A stretch of 31,831 nt of DNA from NCBI GenBank assembly GCA_046590575.1, contig JBKJUS010000218.1, positions 1 through 31,831 of the forward strand. The letters are read 5' to 3'. Both the position numbers and the translations under genes were made by a program. This document shows, one piece after another, positions 6,984-14,736 of this stretch (the stretch's first letter is position 1; each line of letters begins with the position of its first letter). A model generated the notes under the pieces. That model had not been told where the DNA came from and searched no databases. It worked only from the letters and a program-made list of their open reading frames with translations. The stretch is from DATLNF01 sp046590575. GTDB taxonomy: Bacteria; Actinomycetota; Actinomycetes; BP-191.

Positions 6984-7856
6984 GTGGACCTGAGGACGGC
7001 GACGGAACTCGTGCGGGAGCGTCGCCGAGACCTTGCGCTGACGGACGCGACCTTGATCTCGCCGGGTTGGGACTTCGACGTGCTCCTCGATGAGGACTGG
7101 GTCTTCCGATTCCCGCGTCGAGCAGACGCCGCGGTCAAGCTGACGATGGAGGTCACCCTCCTCCCTGCGTTGCGCCCCCGGCTGCCGGTCGTCGTACCGA
7201 AGATCGAGGTGCAGGGTGTGCTCGCCGACGGCGTGACCCGATGGGCCGGCTATCGGCGCATTCCCGGCGATCCGGTGACCGCAGGGCTGCTGGCTTCCCC
7301 GCGCGGCGGCCTGGCCCGCTCTCAGATCGCCGGCGTGCTGGCCGCCCTGGCGGACGTGTCCGTGCGCGAGGCCAGCGAGATCGGGGTGCCGGTGGCCGAC
7401 GTCGACAGCTGGTGGGCGGCCCGCGCGGCCACCGACGAGCGGATCATGAACGACGTCGTGCCCCTGCTCGATGCGGCCACAGCTGAGGCCGCGGCAGCGC
7501 TACTCAGCGGCGCGCTGCCACGCGACTTCGAGCCGGGCCTGCTGCATGGCGACTTCCACCCCGGACACCTGCTTGCCGACGACACGCTCGGGCTGATCCA
7601 CGGAGTGATCGACTGGAGCGGGGCGCAGGTCGGGGATCCGGCTCTGGAAGCAGCCCAGCTGATCGAGGAGCTGCCGGAGCAGGTTGTCGCCGAGCTGTTC
7701 CCGCCGTACGCCGACGTGGCCTTCTGGGTGCGGGCGCGGGCCTACCGTCGGCGTTTTCCGTTGGAGGAGGTGCTGCACGGCCTCGACACCGGCGAGCAGC
7801 GCTTCGTCGACCGTGGCATCCGGGAGGCCGCTTCGCTGCTCGGGGCAGGGCTGTGA
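6984..7856 (+). CDS. APH/Mph-like small-molecule phosphotransferase
   Basis: 290-residue protein kinase-like phosphotransferase. The N-lobe has GWDFDVLL and WVFRFPRR, matching the GSDF...RIPRR region of macrolide 2'-phosphotransferases. The catalytic loop is HGDFHPGHLL at 188-197 (D190 catalytic base), and the metal loop is IDWSGAQVGDP at 209-219 (D210). The usual catalytic-loop Asn is a His, as in Mph enzymes. The substrate cannot be told from sequence; macrolides are a possibility, other hydroxylated metabolites equally so. It is translationally coupled by a GTGA overlap to an ECF sigma factor, an unusual partner. It lies 5.6 kb from whiB7, but no AT-rich WhiB7-type promoter box is visible upstream. 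Confidence 0.85.
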   Translation: MDLRTATELVRERRRDLALTDATLISPGWDFDVLLDEDWVFRFPRRADAAVKLTMEVTLLPALRPRLPVVVPKIEVQGVLADGVTRWAGYRRIPGDPVTAGLLASPRGGLARSQIAGVLAALADVSVREASEIGVPVADVDSWWAARAATDERIMNDVVPLLDAATAEAAAALLSGALPRDFEPGLLHGDFHPGHLLADDTLGLIHGVIDWSGAQVGDPALEAAQLIEELPEQVVAELFPPYADVAFWVRARAYRRRFPLEEVLHGLDTGEQRFVDRGIREAASLLGAGL

Positions 7857-8446
7857 CGTCCGACGGGAAGGATCCGGACCGCCCCGTCGTCGAACCCGGC
7901 ATGATGACCACACGTGCTGCAGCACCACCGTCGGCCGAGGCGCCGCCCGGCGACGCAACCGGATTTCTCGGGATGGTGCGCGAGCACGATCCCATGCTCC
8001 GAGCGCTCGCCTGGCGACTACTCGGCGACGTGCATCTGATGGACGACGCACTGCAGGAGGCCTACCTCAAGGCCTTCCGCTCTCGGGAGAGCTTCCGGGG
8101 TGACTCCTCGGTCGGCACCTGGCTCTATCGCATCACCTACAACGTCTGCCTCGACCTGGTGCGGGCCCGCGCCCGTAGGCCAGCCGACCCACTGGAGCTC
8201 GCCGTCGAGGCCGTTTCGACCGCTCCAGACCCGGCAGACATCGCCACATCACGCACCGACCTGGCAGCCGCACTCGCGGCACTGCCAGCCGACCAACGCA
8301 CCGCCGTGCTCCTCGTGGACGCCGAGGGCATGGACTACGCCGCCGCCGCCGACGTGCTCGGGGTCGCCCCGGGCACTGTCGGCTCGCGGGTCAGCCGGGG
8401 CCGTGCCGCCCTGCGCACCGCACTCACCGCTGGAGACCTCCGATGA
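7853..8446 (+). CDS. ECF RNA polymerase sigma factor
   Basis: 197-residue sigma-70 family protein with sigma-2 (about 36-108; LRALAWRLLGDVHLMDDALQ, then GTWLYRITYNVCLDLVRARA) and sigma-4 (about 133-190; ALPADQRTAVLLVDAEGM and a helix-turn-helix ending GTVGSRVSRGRAALR). There is no sigma-1.1 or sigma-3 domain, as expected for ECF factors. The GTG at 7853 overlaps the phosphotransferase stop as GTGA. An internal start (ATG near residue 17) would remove a disordered N-terminus and cannot be excluded. It overlaps the next gene as ATGA. It probably directs transcription of an envelope or stress regulon under control of the membrane protein encoded next. Confidence 0.92.
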   Translation: MTSDGKDPDRPVVEPGMMTTRAAAPPSAEAPPGDATGFLGMVREHDPMLRALAWRLLGDVHLMDDALQEAYLKAFRSRESFRGDSSVGTWLYRITYNVCLDLVRARARRPADPLELAVEAVSTAPDPADIATSRTDLAAALAALPADQRTAVLLVDAEGMDYAAAADVLGVAPGTVGSRVSRGRAALRTALTAGDLR

Positions 8447-9960
8447 CCGACGACCGCACCTTTGACGACCTGCCCGCCCGTGACCTGCCTGGCCGAGATC
8501 TCGTGCTCGGTGCCGCGCTCCGCGCACTGCCCGCGCCCGAGCACGCCCCCGGCTTCTTCGAAGCGCTCCAGGCGCAGCTTGAGTCGGACGGGAAAGCAGA
8601 GGCCGGCTTTCCTTCCAGGACGCCCGACCTGCCAACCGCGAACGTGGTCGGTGACAACGTCGTACCCCTGGCCCGGCCGCGCCGACAGTGGCGGCGCCAG
8701 ACGCTGCGCTTCTCGGTCGTGGCGGCCGCCGCCGGGGTGATCGGGGTCGCCGTCGGCGCCAACCTCGACGGGCCACCCTCGGTCACTCCCGGAGGCGGCG
8801 GCAAGCCACGTGTCGTGGCCGTCACCGCTGTCGAAGTAGCGCAGAAGTTGCAGACCGCGCTCTCCTCCGTGAAGAACCTCCGCGGCACGCTGGTCTTCCG
8901 CGACGTCGACGGCGAGGTGCGGTCACGCTTCGTCGTCACTGACGACGGCGACTTCCGGCAGAGCGGGATCACTCGCCAGGAAGAGCTGGCCTATGACGCC
9001 TCCACCGGCATCGAACGCGGCTACTTCATCGACCCGACCGGTCCCGACTTCGGCGGCGAACGCCGCGGCATCTCACCAGGTCAGCCCGACGAGGGTCCGG
9101 CCGACTGGGTGCTGCAGCGCGAGCTCGGTTCGACAGTGCGGGCGATTCTCGCCGAGGACACCGCACTGACGGTGACGGCGACGACGTACGACGGTAGGGA
9201 TGTCTGGCAGCTCGACACCGACGTCGAGCCCAACAAGATCGGTGGCGGTGGCGACCACCTGGCCATCACCGTCGACCAGGAGACCGGTTACCCCGTTCGC
9301 GTCGTCGAGACGATCAAGGGTGCGTTCTTCCGCGAGCTCCAGCTCACTGACCTCGTCGCCAACAGCGGTCAGGTCGACCGGGCGGAGTTCACCGTGGACT
9401 TCCCGCCGGGTGTCGAAGTCAGTCGCTTCGACGCCGGCTGGAAGCGCCTCGAGTCGCTTGACCGGGTGCAGGCTCTCGCCGGCTATGCACCGCTGGTGGC
9501 ATCGGCGGATGCTCTCCCAGAGGGCTTTGAGCTGCGACAGATCTCTACCGTCAACAAGGCTGGCGGCACCGGCGTCGAAGGGCTCAACCCGGTGACCCGA
9601 GAAGGCGTCTCGCTGGCCTACCACCGCGGTCTCGACCGGATCCTGATCACCACGCGGCTGCGCGGGCCGATCATCGATGGGCGCGAGCCCGGCAGCTTGC
9701 CTGGGCAGTGCACCGAGTGCCTCGGCAACAGCTCCTGGTCGGACCCACTGGCCAGCGGCGAAGGCTTCATCGACGACCCGGAGGAGCTGACCGTCGCCGC
9801 TGGCGCACTCATCGGTTCGCCGGCGCAGCTGCTCATCCGGCCGCGCACCACACCGCACGTCTGGGCCGTCGGCACGTCATTGGTCGTCACCGTCTCTGGC
9901 GATGCGACCCGCGAGGAGCTGCTGGCGATTCTCGAATCTCTCCAGCCGCACTCCGCCTGA
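8443..9960 (+). CDS. Membrane anti-sigma factor with RseB/LolA-like extracytoplasmic domain
   Basis: 505-residue single-pass membrane protein. The cytoplasmic N-terminus (1-85) has a helical segment DLVLGAALRALPAPE that could hold the sigma factor. One transmembrane helix lies at about 89-106, after a basic RPRRQWRRQ stretch. The long external part (about 120-505) starts with VEVAQKLQTALSSVKNLRGT, typical of the RseB/LolA lipoprotein-binding fold. The zinc anti-sigma motif HxxxCxxC is absent, so sigma binding is inferred from position, overlap (ATGA with the sigma gene) and topology. Two external cysteines (CTEC, about 419-422) might form a disulfide. A strong hairpin terminator follows. Signal sensing and any proteolytic release are unknown. 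Confidence 0.8.
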   Translation: MTDDRTFDDLPARDLPGRDLVLGAALRALPAPEHAPGFFEALQAQLESDGKAEAGFPSRTPDLPTANVVGDNVVPLARPRRQWRRQTLRFSVVAAAAGVIGVAVGANLDGPPSVTPGGGGKPRVVAVTAVEVAQKLQTALSSVKNLRGTLVFRDVDGEVRSRFVVTDDGDFRQSGITRQEELAYDASTGIERGYFIDPTGPDFGGERRGISPGQPDEGPADWVLQRELGSTVRAILAEDTALTVTATTYDGRDVWQLDTDVEPNKIGGGGDHLAITVDQETGYPVRVVETIKGAFFRELQLTDLVANSGQVDRAEFTVDFPPGVEVSRFDAGWKRLESLDRVQALAGYAPLVASADALPEGFELRQISTVNKAGGTGVEGLNPVTREGVSLAYHRGLDRILITTRLRGPIIDGREPGSLPGQCTECLGNSSWSDPLASGEGFIDDPEELTVAAGALIGSPAQLLIRPRTTPHVWAVGTSLVVTVSGDATREELLAILESLQPHSA

Positions 9961-9974
9961 TCTACGACGCTCCC

Positions 9975-10014
9975 CCCACTGCCCCGCGGATCGCCGGATC
10001 CGCGGGGCAGTGGG
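9975..10014 (+). terminator. Strong hairpin terminator after the ECF cassette
   Basis: Perfect 18-bp stem (9975-9992 with 9997-10014) around a 4-base loop, starting 15 bases after the anti-sigma stop. There is no T-run. Its strength and position indicate the end of the phosphotransferase-sigma-anti-sigma transcript. Confidence 0.75.
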
Positions 10015-10038
10015 CTGCGTCGTACTACCGTGACCCAC

Positions 10039-10689
10039 ATGAAGCAGGTCCTGCTGGCAGCAACCCTCGGACTCGCGCTCGTCACCGGCTGCGGCAGTGG
10101 CAGTGACAGTGATCGACAGAGCTTGCGCTCCACGGGAGAAAGCACACCCGACCCCGCGCCCCATTCGTCGACTGCACTAGCGTCGCCGGAGCCGGACAAG
10201 ACCGGCCCTCGTGACCGGCCAACGCCGTCGCACTCGCCGCGCGCTTCGACGCTTGAGCCCTCCCCGAGCGCGTCCCTGCGCCCGGCACCGACAAGTGGCG
10301 CCACGGCCGGATCCGGCAGCGCCGGCCCGGCAGCCACGTCCGGCCCGGCTCCGACGCGATCACCGAGCCCCTCGCCGAGCCGTCCCGGCCCGCTGATCAT
10401 CACTGAAGAGGACAGCGGGGCGACGTTCTCCATCCGCCGCGACACCCGCGACGCCGCGCTGCGGCTTGGCGGCGGGTGGCAGTGGGACCCGCCGGAGGTC
10501 AATGGTTCCTCGGTGGAGCTCGTGCAGCGGCAGTTCGTTCGCGACCCGGGCTACAGCGAGTGGGAGATCCGCCCCGTGGACTCCGGGACGACGACGATTC
10601 GGTCCACCGGCGGTCTGGAGTGTCACCAGGCCGAACCGCCATGCGCGGCGCCGAACCGCCTCTTCGAAGTGCGCATCGTCGTCTCCTGA
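10039..10689 (+). CDS. Secreted lipoprotein with Pro/Ser-rich linker
   Basis: 216-residue lipoprotein. The signal peptide MKQVLLAATLGLALVTGC ends in lipobox LVTGC, with C18 as the lipidated residue. A long Pro/Ser/Thr/Ala linker (about 20-115) follows, then a compact C-terminal domain (about 117-216). That domain has Gly/Trp-rich beta strands (LRLGGGWQWDPPEVNGSS) and a Cys pair (ECHQAEPPC), and it vaguely resembles chagasin-like I42 protease-inhibitor folds. ATG 10039 is chosen as the lipoprotein start; GTG 10030 would add three residues. It lies just after the ECF cassette terminator, so co-expression is not assured. The substrate or partner is unknown. Confidence 0.75.
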   Translation: MKQVLLAATLGLALVTGCGSGSDSDRQSLRSTGESTPDPAPHSSTALASPEPDKTGPRDRPTPSHSPRASTLEPSPSASLRPAPTSGATAGSGSAGPAATSGPAPTRSPSPSPSRPGPLIITEEDSGATFSIRRDTRDAALRLGGGWQWDPPEVNGSSVELVQRQFVRDPGYSEWEIRPVDSGTTTIRSTGGLECHQAEPPCAAPNRLFEVRIVVS

Positions 10690-10697
10690 CCTGCCCT

Positions 10698-10732
10698 CCG
10701 CCGATGCCGGCCACGCCAAAGGCGATCGGCGG
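10698..10732 (+). terminator. Weak hairpin after the lipoprotein gene
   Basis: 8-bp inverted repeat (10698-10705 with 10725-10732) nine bases after the lipoprotein stop, with a 19-base loop. There is no T-run, and the repeat overlaps the promoter region of the next gene. It may be a terminator or chance. Confidence 0.3.
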
Positions 10733-10735
10733 GGC

Positions 10736-10741
10736 TAGCCT
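10736..10741 (+). promoter_or_regulatory. Leaderless promoter -10 for the EEP-family gene
   Basis: TAGCCT (TANNNT) eight bases before the GTG at 10750. No ribosome site lies between them. Confidence 0.45.
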
Positions 10742-10749
10742 CATCAGTC

Positions 10750-11526
10750 GTGCGCATAGCGACTTTCAACCTCCTTCACGGCCGATCTCTGTCCGACGGA
10801 CTGGTCGACATCGACCGGCTGCGCTCGGCCTGCGCGCACATCGACGCCGATGTCCTGGGTCTGCAGGAGGTCGATCGCGACCAGACTCGTTCCGACGGTC
10901 ACGACCTCACGAAGGAGATCGCGGACGCGACCGGCGCCCAGCACTGGCGTTTCGAGCCGGCGCTCATCGGCACCCCCGGCTTCAACTGGCGTGCGGCGGT
11001 CGAAGGCGACTACCTGCTCGGCACAGGCGAGGCGGGGTACGGCGTCGGGCTCGTCTCGCGTTGGCCGGTGACGCGGTGGGAGGTCATCCGGCTGCCGGCA
11101 GCCAAGCTCAAGTCGCCGATCCTGATCCCGGGCACCAAGAAGGTGGTCTGGTTGCAGGACGAGCCACGAATCGCGCTGTGTGCAGTCGTCGAGTCACCGG
11201 TCGGGACGATGACCGTCGCGACGACCCACCTGTCCTTCGTGCCGATCGTCAACGCACGACAGCTGCGCACTGTCGTCCGCGAGATGCGGCGGCTACTGCC
11301 TCCGCCGTACGTCCTCGCCGGTGACCTCAACATGATCGGCGGGTTTCCCAAGCTGGTCTCGGGGTGGCGCTCGCTAGCCGACGCTAAGACCTATCCGACC
11401 CACAACCCGTCGGTGCAGTTCGACTGGATCCTCGCCGACGGCGACCTGCCACCGGTCACGGGTATGCAGTCGATGGCGCTGGCTCTGTCCGACCACCGCG
11501 CGCTCAGCGTCGACCTCGGCGGCTAA
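10750..11526 (+). CDS. Endonuclease/exonuclease/phosphatase family hydrolase
   Basis: 258-residue EEP-fold enzyme (exonuclease III/DNase I/inositol phosphatase superfamily). The motifs in order are RIATFNLLHG (N7), LGLQEVD (E40, metal ligand), TTHLSF (H160), AGDLNM (D192, N194) and LSDHRAL (D248-H249). A complete catalytic set suggests an active Mg-dependent phosphodiesterase or phosphomonoesterase; the substrate cannot be told. No signal peptide or membrane helix is present, so it is cytoplasmic. The GTG start sits eight bases after a -10. Its stop lies only three bases from the stop of adnB on the opposite strand. Confidence 0.88.
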   Translation: MRIATFNLLHGRSLSDGLVDIDRLRSACAHIDADVLGLQEVDRDQTRSDGHDLTKEIADATGAQHWRFEPALIGTPGFNWRAAVEGDYLLGTGEAGYGVGLVSRWPVTRWEVIRLPAAKLKSPILIPGTKKVVWLQDEPRIALCAVVESPVGTMTVATTHLSFVPIVNARQLRTVVREMRRLLPPPYVLAGDLNMIGGFPKLVSGWRSLADAKTYPTHNPSVQFDWILADGDLPPVTGMQSMALALSDHRALSVDLGG

Positions 11527-11529
11527 GCG

Positions 11530-14500
11530 CTAGAAGAGCGCAACTTGCTCGCTTGCTGGCGGGCCGCCTGCGAGCACCTCGGCGAGCTCGTCGAGGCTGT
11601 GCAACCGGTCGGGCCGGCGCAGCTCTCCGGTGCGGACATAGAGGAAGCCAGCCTGTACGACAGCGGCGTCGACACCGGTCAATCCGGCCCAGGCCAGCCG
11701 ATAGACGGACAGCTGCAGCGCAGCGGCAGCGAAGTCGTCGGGCACCGCACCGGTCTTGTAGTCGATGACGTCGAAGCCGGTGTCGGTGCGGTAGACCGCG
11801 TCGATGCGGCCGCGGACGAGCCGGCCACCAACCACCAGCTCGAAGGGAGCCTCAACGGCGTGCGGTCGCCGGGCACCCCACTCGCTGGCCAGGAACTTCT
11901 CCTGCAGTGCTGCGAGGTCCTCGTCGATCAGCGCCTCGTCGCCCGAGCCGGGCAGGTCGTCCGGCTCGAGCAGCGGTCGATCGCCGAAGAGGGCCTCGAC
12001 CCAGGCGTGGAACCGGGTGCCCCGCCGGGCCTGGCGCACGGGAGCGGCGGGTATCGGCCGGGCCAGCATCCGGGCCAGCTCGCCGGGGTCATGGCCGAGC
12101 GCGACGATCTGCGACGCGGTGAGCCGCCGGGGCAGCGGTACGACGCGGTCGAGCGCGCGCTGGCGTCGCAGCTCAGCCAGCAGCATCGCCGATTCCTCGG
12201 CCCAACGGTCGGCGAGCCGCGCATCCTCGCCGAGCAGCTGGGGCCGGGTCACCGACGGGTCGGCATCGCGGGCGGCGAGGACTGCGGCGGCTGCGCTGCG
12301 CCGCCGAGCCAGGACGTCAACGTCGTACGGCCGTGGCCAGGCGACATCCTCACGCGCCGCGGCGAGCAGTGGGTTCTCCACCGGCGCGTTTTCCTCCGTG
12401 ACCCAGACGTCCTCGTGTGTCTGGGGATGCGCGTGCAGCTCAGCGAGGAAAGTCGACGGTCCCTGCGGGGTCGCGCGGGTGCCACTCCACCACGACCCAC
12501 TGGCCACCAGCCGGTGCCGCGCGCGGGTCAGGGCGACATAGAGGAGCCGCCGCTCCTCGTCCAGGTCATCAACCTTGCAGTCGGCGCCGAACAGCTTGAG
12601 CCCCGCGCTGGTCAACGCCGGGTCGCGGGGCAGGTCGGCGGCATCCCCGCGCAATGAGTACGGCAGCACGTGCGCGGCTTTGGTCCACCGCGACCGGCCA
12701 CGCGCCGAGGGGAACACCCCGACGGACATCCCCGGCAGCACGACGACATCCCACTCGAGGCCCTTGGCCTTGTGCACCGTCATCAGCTTGACCGTGTCCG
12801 CCGACGACACCCCCCCGACGTCGAGGCCGTCCTCCTCGTCGGCTGCTGCGACGAGATAGGCGAGGAAGGACCGCAGGTCGCTCTCCCCGTCGAGTCCGGT
12901 GAAGTGCGCGGCGTGGTCGAGGAAGGTCGCGAGGTTGGCCGCCCGGGCAGCGGCCAGCGCAGCACTGTCGCTCTCGATCTCGACCGCCAGCCCGGTACGA
13001 CGCAACACCGTCGCGACGGCCTCGACGATTGGCTGACTGACCAAGGGGCGCAGTGCGCGAATCTCGTCGCGGAAGCCGGCGAACCGCGCGAGCGCCTCGC
13101 TGGAGTAGAGCACCGGCGGCCCTGGGCTCTCCACGGCGTCCATCAGCGAGACCACGTCGACCGGGTCGACCGACTGCGTGGCGCGGACCAGCGGGCTCGA
13201 AGACGGGCGCTCGGCGGCCTGCTCCGCCCGGTCGTCGTCGTGCGCTTGCACCAGGGTCAGCCGGTGCGCCCGATGGCCGAGCGCTGCCAGGTCACGCGGG
13301 CCAACTCGCCAGCGGGGCCCGGTGAGGAGCCGTACGACGGAGGGGTTGGCCACCGGGTCGATCAGCACACGTAGCGTCGCGACGACGTCGGCGACCTCGG
13401 GCATCTGCAGCAGACCGCCGAGCCCGACGACCTCGGCCGGCACGTCGTCATCGACCATGGTGCGGTGCAGCAGCGCGAAGTCGGTGCGACGCCGGCATAG
13501 CAGCGCAATCTCGCCCCACGGCGTGCCTGCGTCATGCGCCGCGCGCACCTGCGCGGTCACCCAGCGCGCCTCGGCGAGAGCATCAGAATGCACAGCGACG
13601 ACCACCTCGCCGGCGGCGGCGCGATCGGGAGTGCTCGACAGCGGTCGCACGTCGAGCCACGTCCGTCCGCGCTCGAGAGCGGACGCCTGCAGCGGCGCGG
13701 CAGCAGCATTCGCGACGTCGAGAATGCGCCCGCCGCAGCGGAACGACGTCATGAGCGGCTGCGCGTCGCCGCTGGCGGAGAAGTGGTCGAAGAAGTTGAG
13801 CAAGTTGCCCACGGAGGCGCCTCGCCACCCGTAGATCGCCTGGTTGGGATCGCCCACAGCGGTGACCGGATGCCCCTCGCCGAAAAGCCGCTGCAGCAGC
13901 AACCGCTGCGCCACACCGGTGTCTTGATACTCGTCGAGGACGACGACAGCGAAGCGCTCACGCTCGATGGTCGCCACCTCAGGCGAGGCAGCGATCTCGG
14001 CCGCCAGCGCTACCTGGTCACCGAAGTCGACGAGGTCGAGCTCGACCTTCAGAGCACGGTAGGCCTCGATGAGAGTGAGCAGCTCCTCGCGCTCCCGAGC
14101 TGCCTGGGCACAGTCGGTGACCGCCGCCACCGGCTTGACCGCGGCGGCCACCTCGGCGATCAGTCGTGCGTCGTAGTCGCGCACCTGCGCCACAGTGACG
14201 AGATGTTCAGCGAGCTCGCTGTCGAGGGACAGCACCCGCTGCGCCACTGTCGAAGGCGTCCAGTTCAAGTAGTCGAACGGACCTCTCGCGCGCCGCACCG
14301 CGCGGACCGCGAGCTGCCACTGCGTCGCCTCGGTGAGCAGCTGCAGAGACGGCTCCCGGCCGATCCGCAACGCGTGGTCGCGGACGACACTGCCGGCGTA
14401 GGCGTGGTACGTCGACACCGTCGGCAGGTCATCGTCGGACGCCGGCTCTCCCGACAAGGCGAGCGCGCGCAGCGACCGGCGTACGCGCTCCGACAGCTCG

Positions 14501-14736
14501 TTGGCCGCCTTGTTGGTGAAGGTCAGGCCGAGGATCCGGGACGGCTCGATGCCGTGATGCGCCACGAGGTGCACCACCCGCGCAGCCATGACCGCGGTCT
14601 TGCCCGAGCCCGCGCCGGCGACGACAAGCTGCGGCGCCAGCGGGTGAGTGGCCACGGCGACCTGCTCGTCGGTGAGAGACACGCCGAGCAATGCCCTTAG
14701 GTAGTGCCCGGACGCCTCCGGTGCCACGGATGTCAT
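11530..14736 (-). CDS. adnB: AdnB subunit of the AdnAB helicase-nuclease
   Basis: 1068-residue fusion of an SF1A UvrD-type motor and a RecB-family nuclease. Walker A GAGSGKTA is at 41-48, Walker B LDEYQD at 267-272, then GDPNQAIYGWRGAS at 295-308. Motor domain 2 has VHKAKGLEWD and YVALTRARHR. The C-terminal nuclease has GRID979AVY, then D992-Y-K994 and QLSVYRLAW. No iron-sulfur cysteines are present. The true start is ATG 14736, overlapping the adnA stop as ATGA; the frame open to 14880 is adnA shadow. AdnAB resects double-strand breaks for recombination in actinomycetes, and AdnB is the main motor in the mycobacterial enzyme. The stop is three bases from the converging EEP gene. Confidence 0.93.
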   Translation of the reverse strand: MTSVAPEASGHYLRALLGVSLTDEQVAVATHPLAPQLVVAGAGSGKTAVMAARVVHLVAHHGIEPSRILGLTFTNKAANELSERVRRSLRALALSGEPASDDDLPTVSTYHAYAGSVVRDHALRIGREPSLQLLTEATQWQLAVRAVRRARGPFDYLNWTPSTVAQRVLSLDSELAEHLVTVAQVRDYDARLIAEVAAAVKPVAAVTDCAQAAREREELLTLIEAYRALKVELDLVDFGDQVALAAEIAASPEVATIERERFAVVVLDEYQDTGVAQRLLLQRLFGEGHPVTAVGDPNQAIYGWRGASVGNLLNFFDHFSASGDAQPLMTSFRCGGRILDVANAAAAPLQASALERGRTWLDVRPLSSTPDRAAAGEVVVAVHSDALAEARWVTAQVRAAHDAGTPWGEIALLCRRRTDFALLHRTMVDDDVPAEVVGLGGLLQMPEVADVVATLRVLIDPVANPSVVRLLTGPRWRVGPRDLAALGHRAHRLTLVQAHDDDRAEQAAERPSSSPLVRATQSVDPVDVVSLMDAVESPGPPVLYSSEALARFAGFRDEIRALRPLVSQPIVEAVATVLRRTGLAVEIESDSAALAAARAANLATFLDHAAHFTGLDGESDLRSFLAYLVAAADEEDGLDVGGVSSADTVKLMTVHKAKGLEWDVVVLPGMSVGVFPSARGRSRWTKAAHVLPYSLRGDAADLPRDPALTSAGLKLFGADCKVDDLDEERRLLYVALTRARHRLVASGSWWSGTRATPQGPSTFLAELHAHPQTHEDVWVTEENAPVENPLLAAAREDVAWPRPYDVDVLARRRSAAAAVLAARDADPSVTRPQLLGEDARLADRWAEESAMLLAELRRQRALDRVVPLPRRLTASQIVALGHDPGELARMLARPIPAAPVRQARRGTRFHAWVEALFGDRPLLEPDDLPGSGDEALIDEDLAALQEKFLASEWGARRPHAVEAPFELVVGGRLVRGRIDAVYRTDTGFDVIDYKTGAVPDDFAAAALQLSVYRLAWAGLTGVDAAVVQAGFLYVRTGELRRPDRLHSLDELAEVLAGGPPASEQVALF

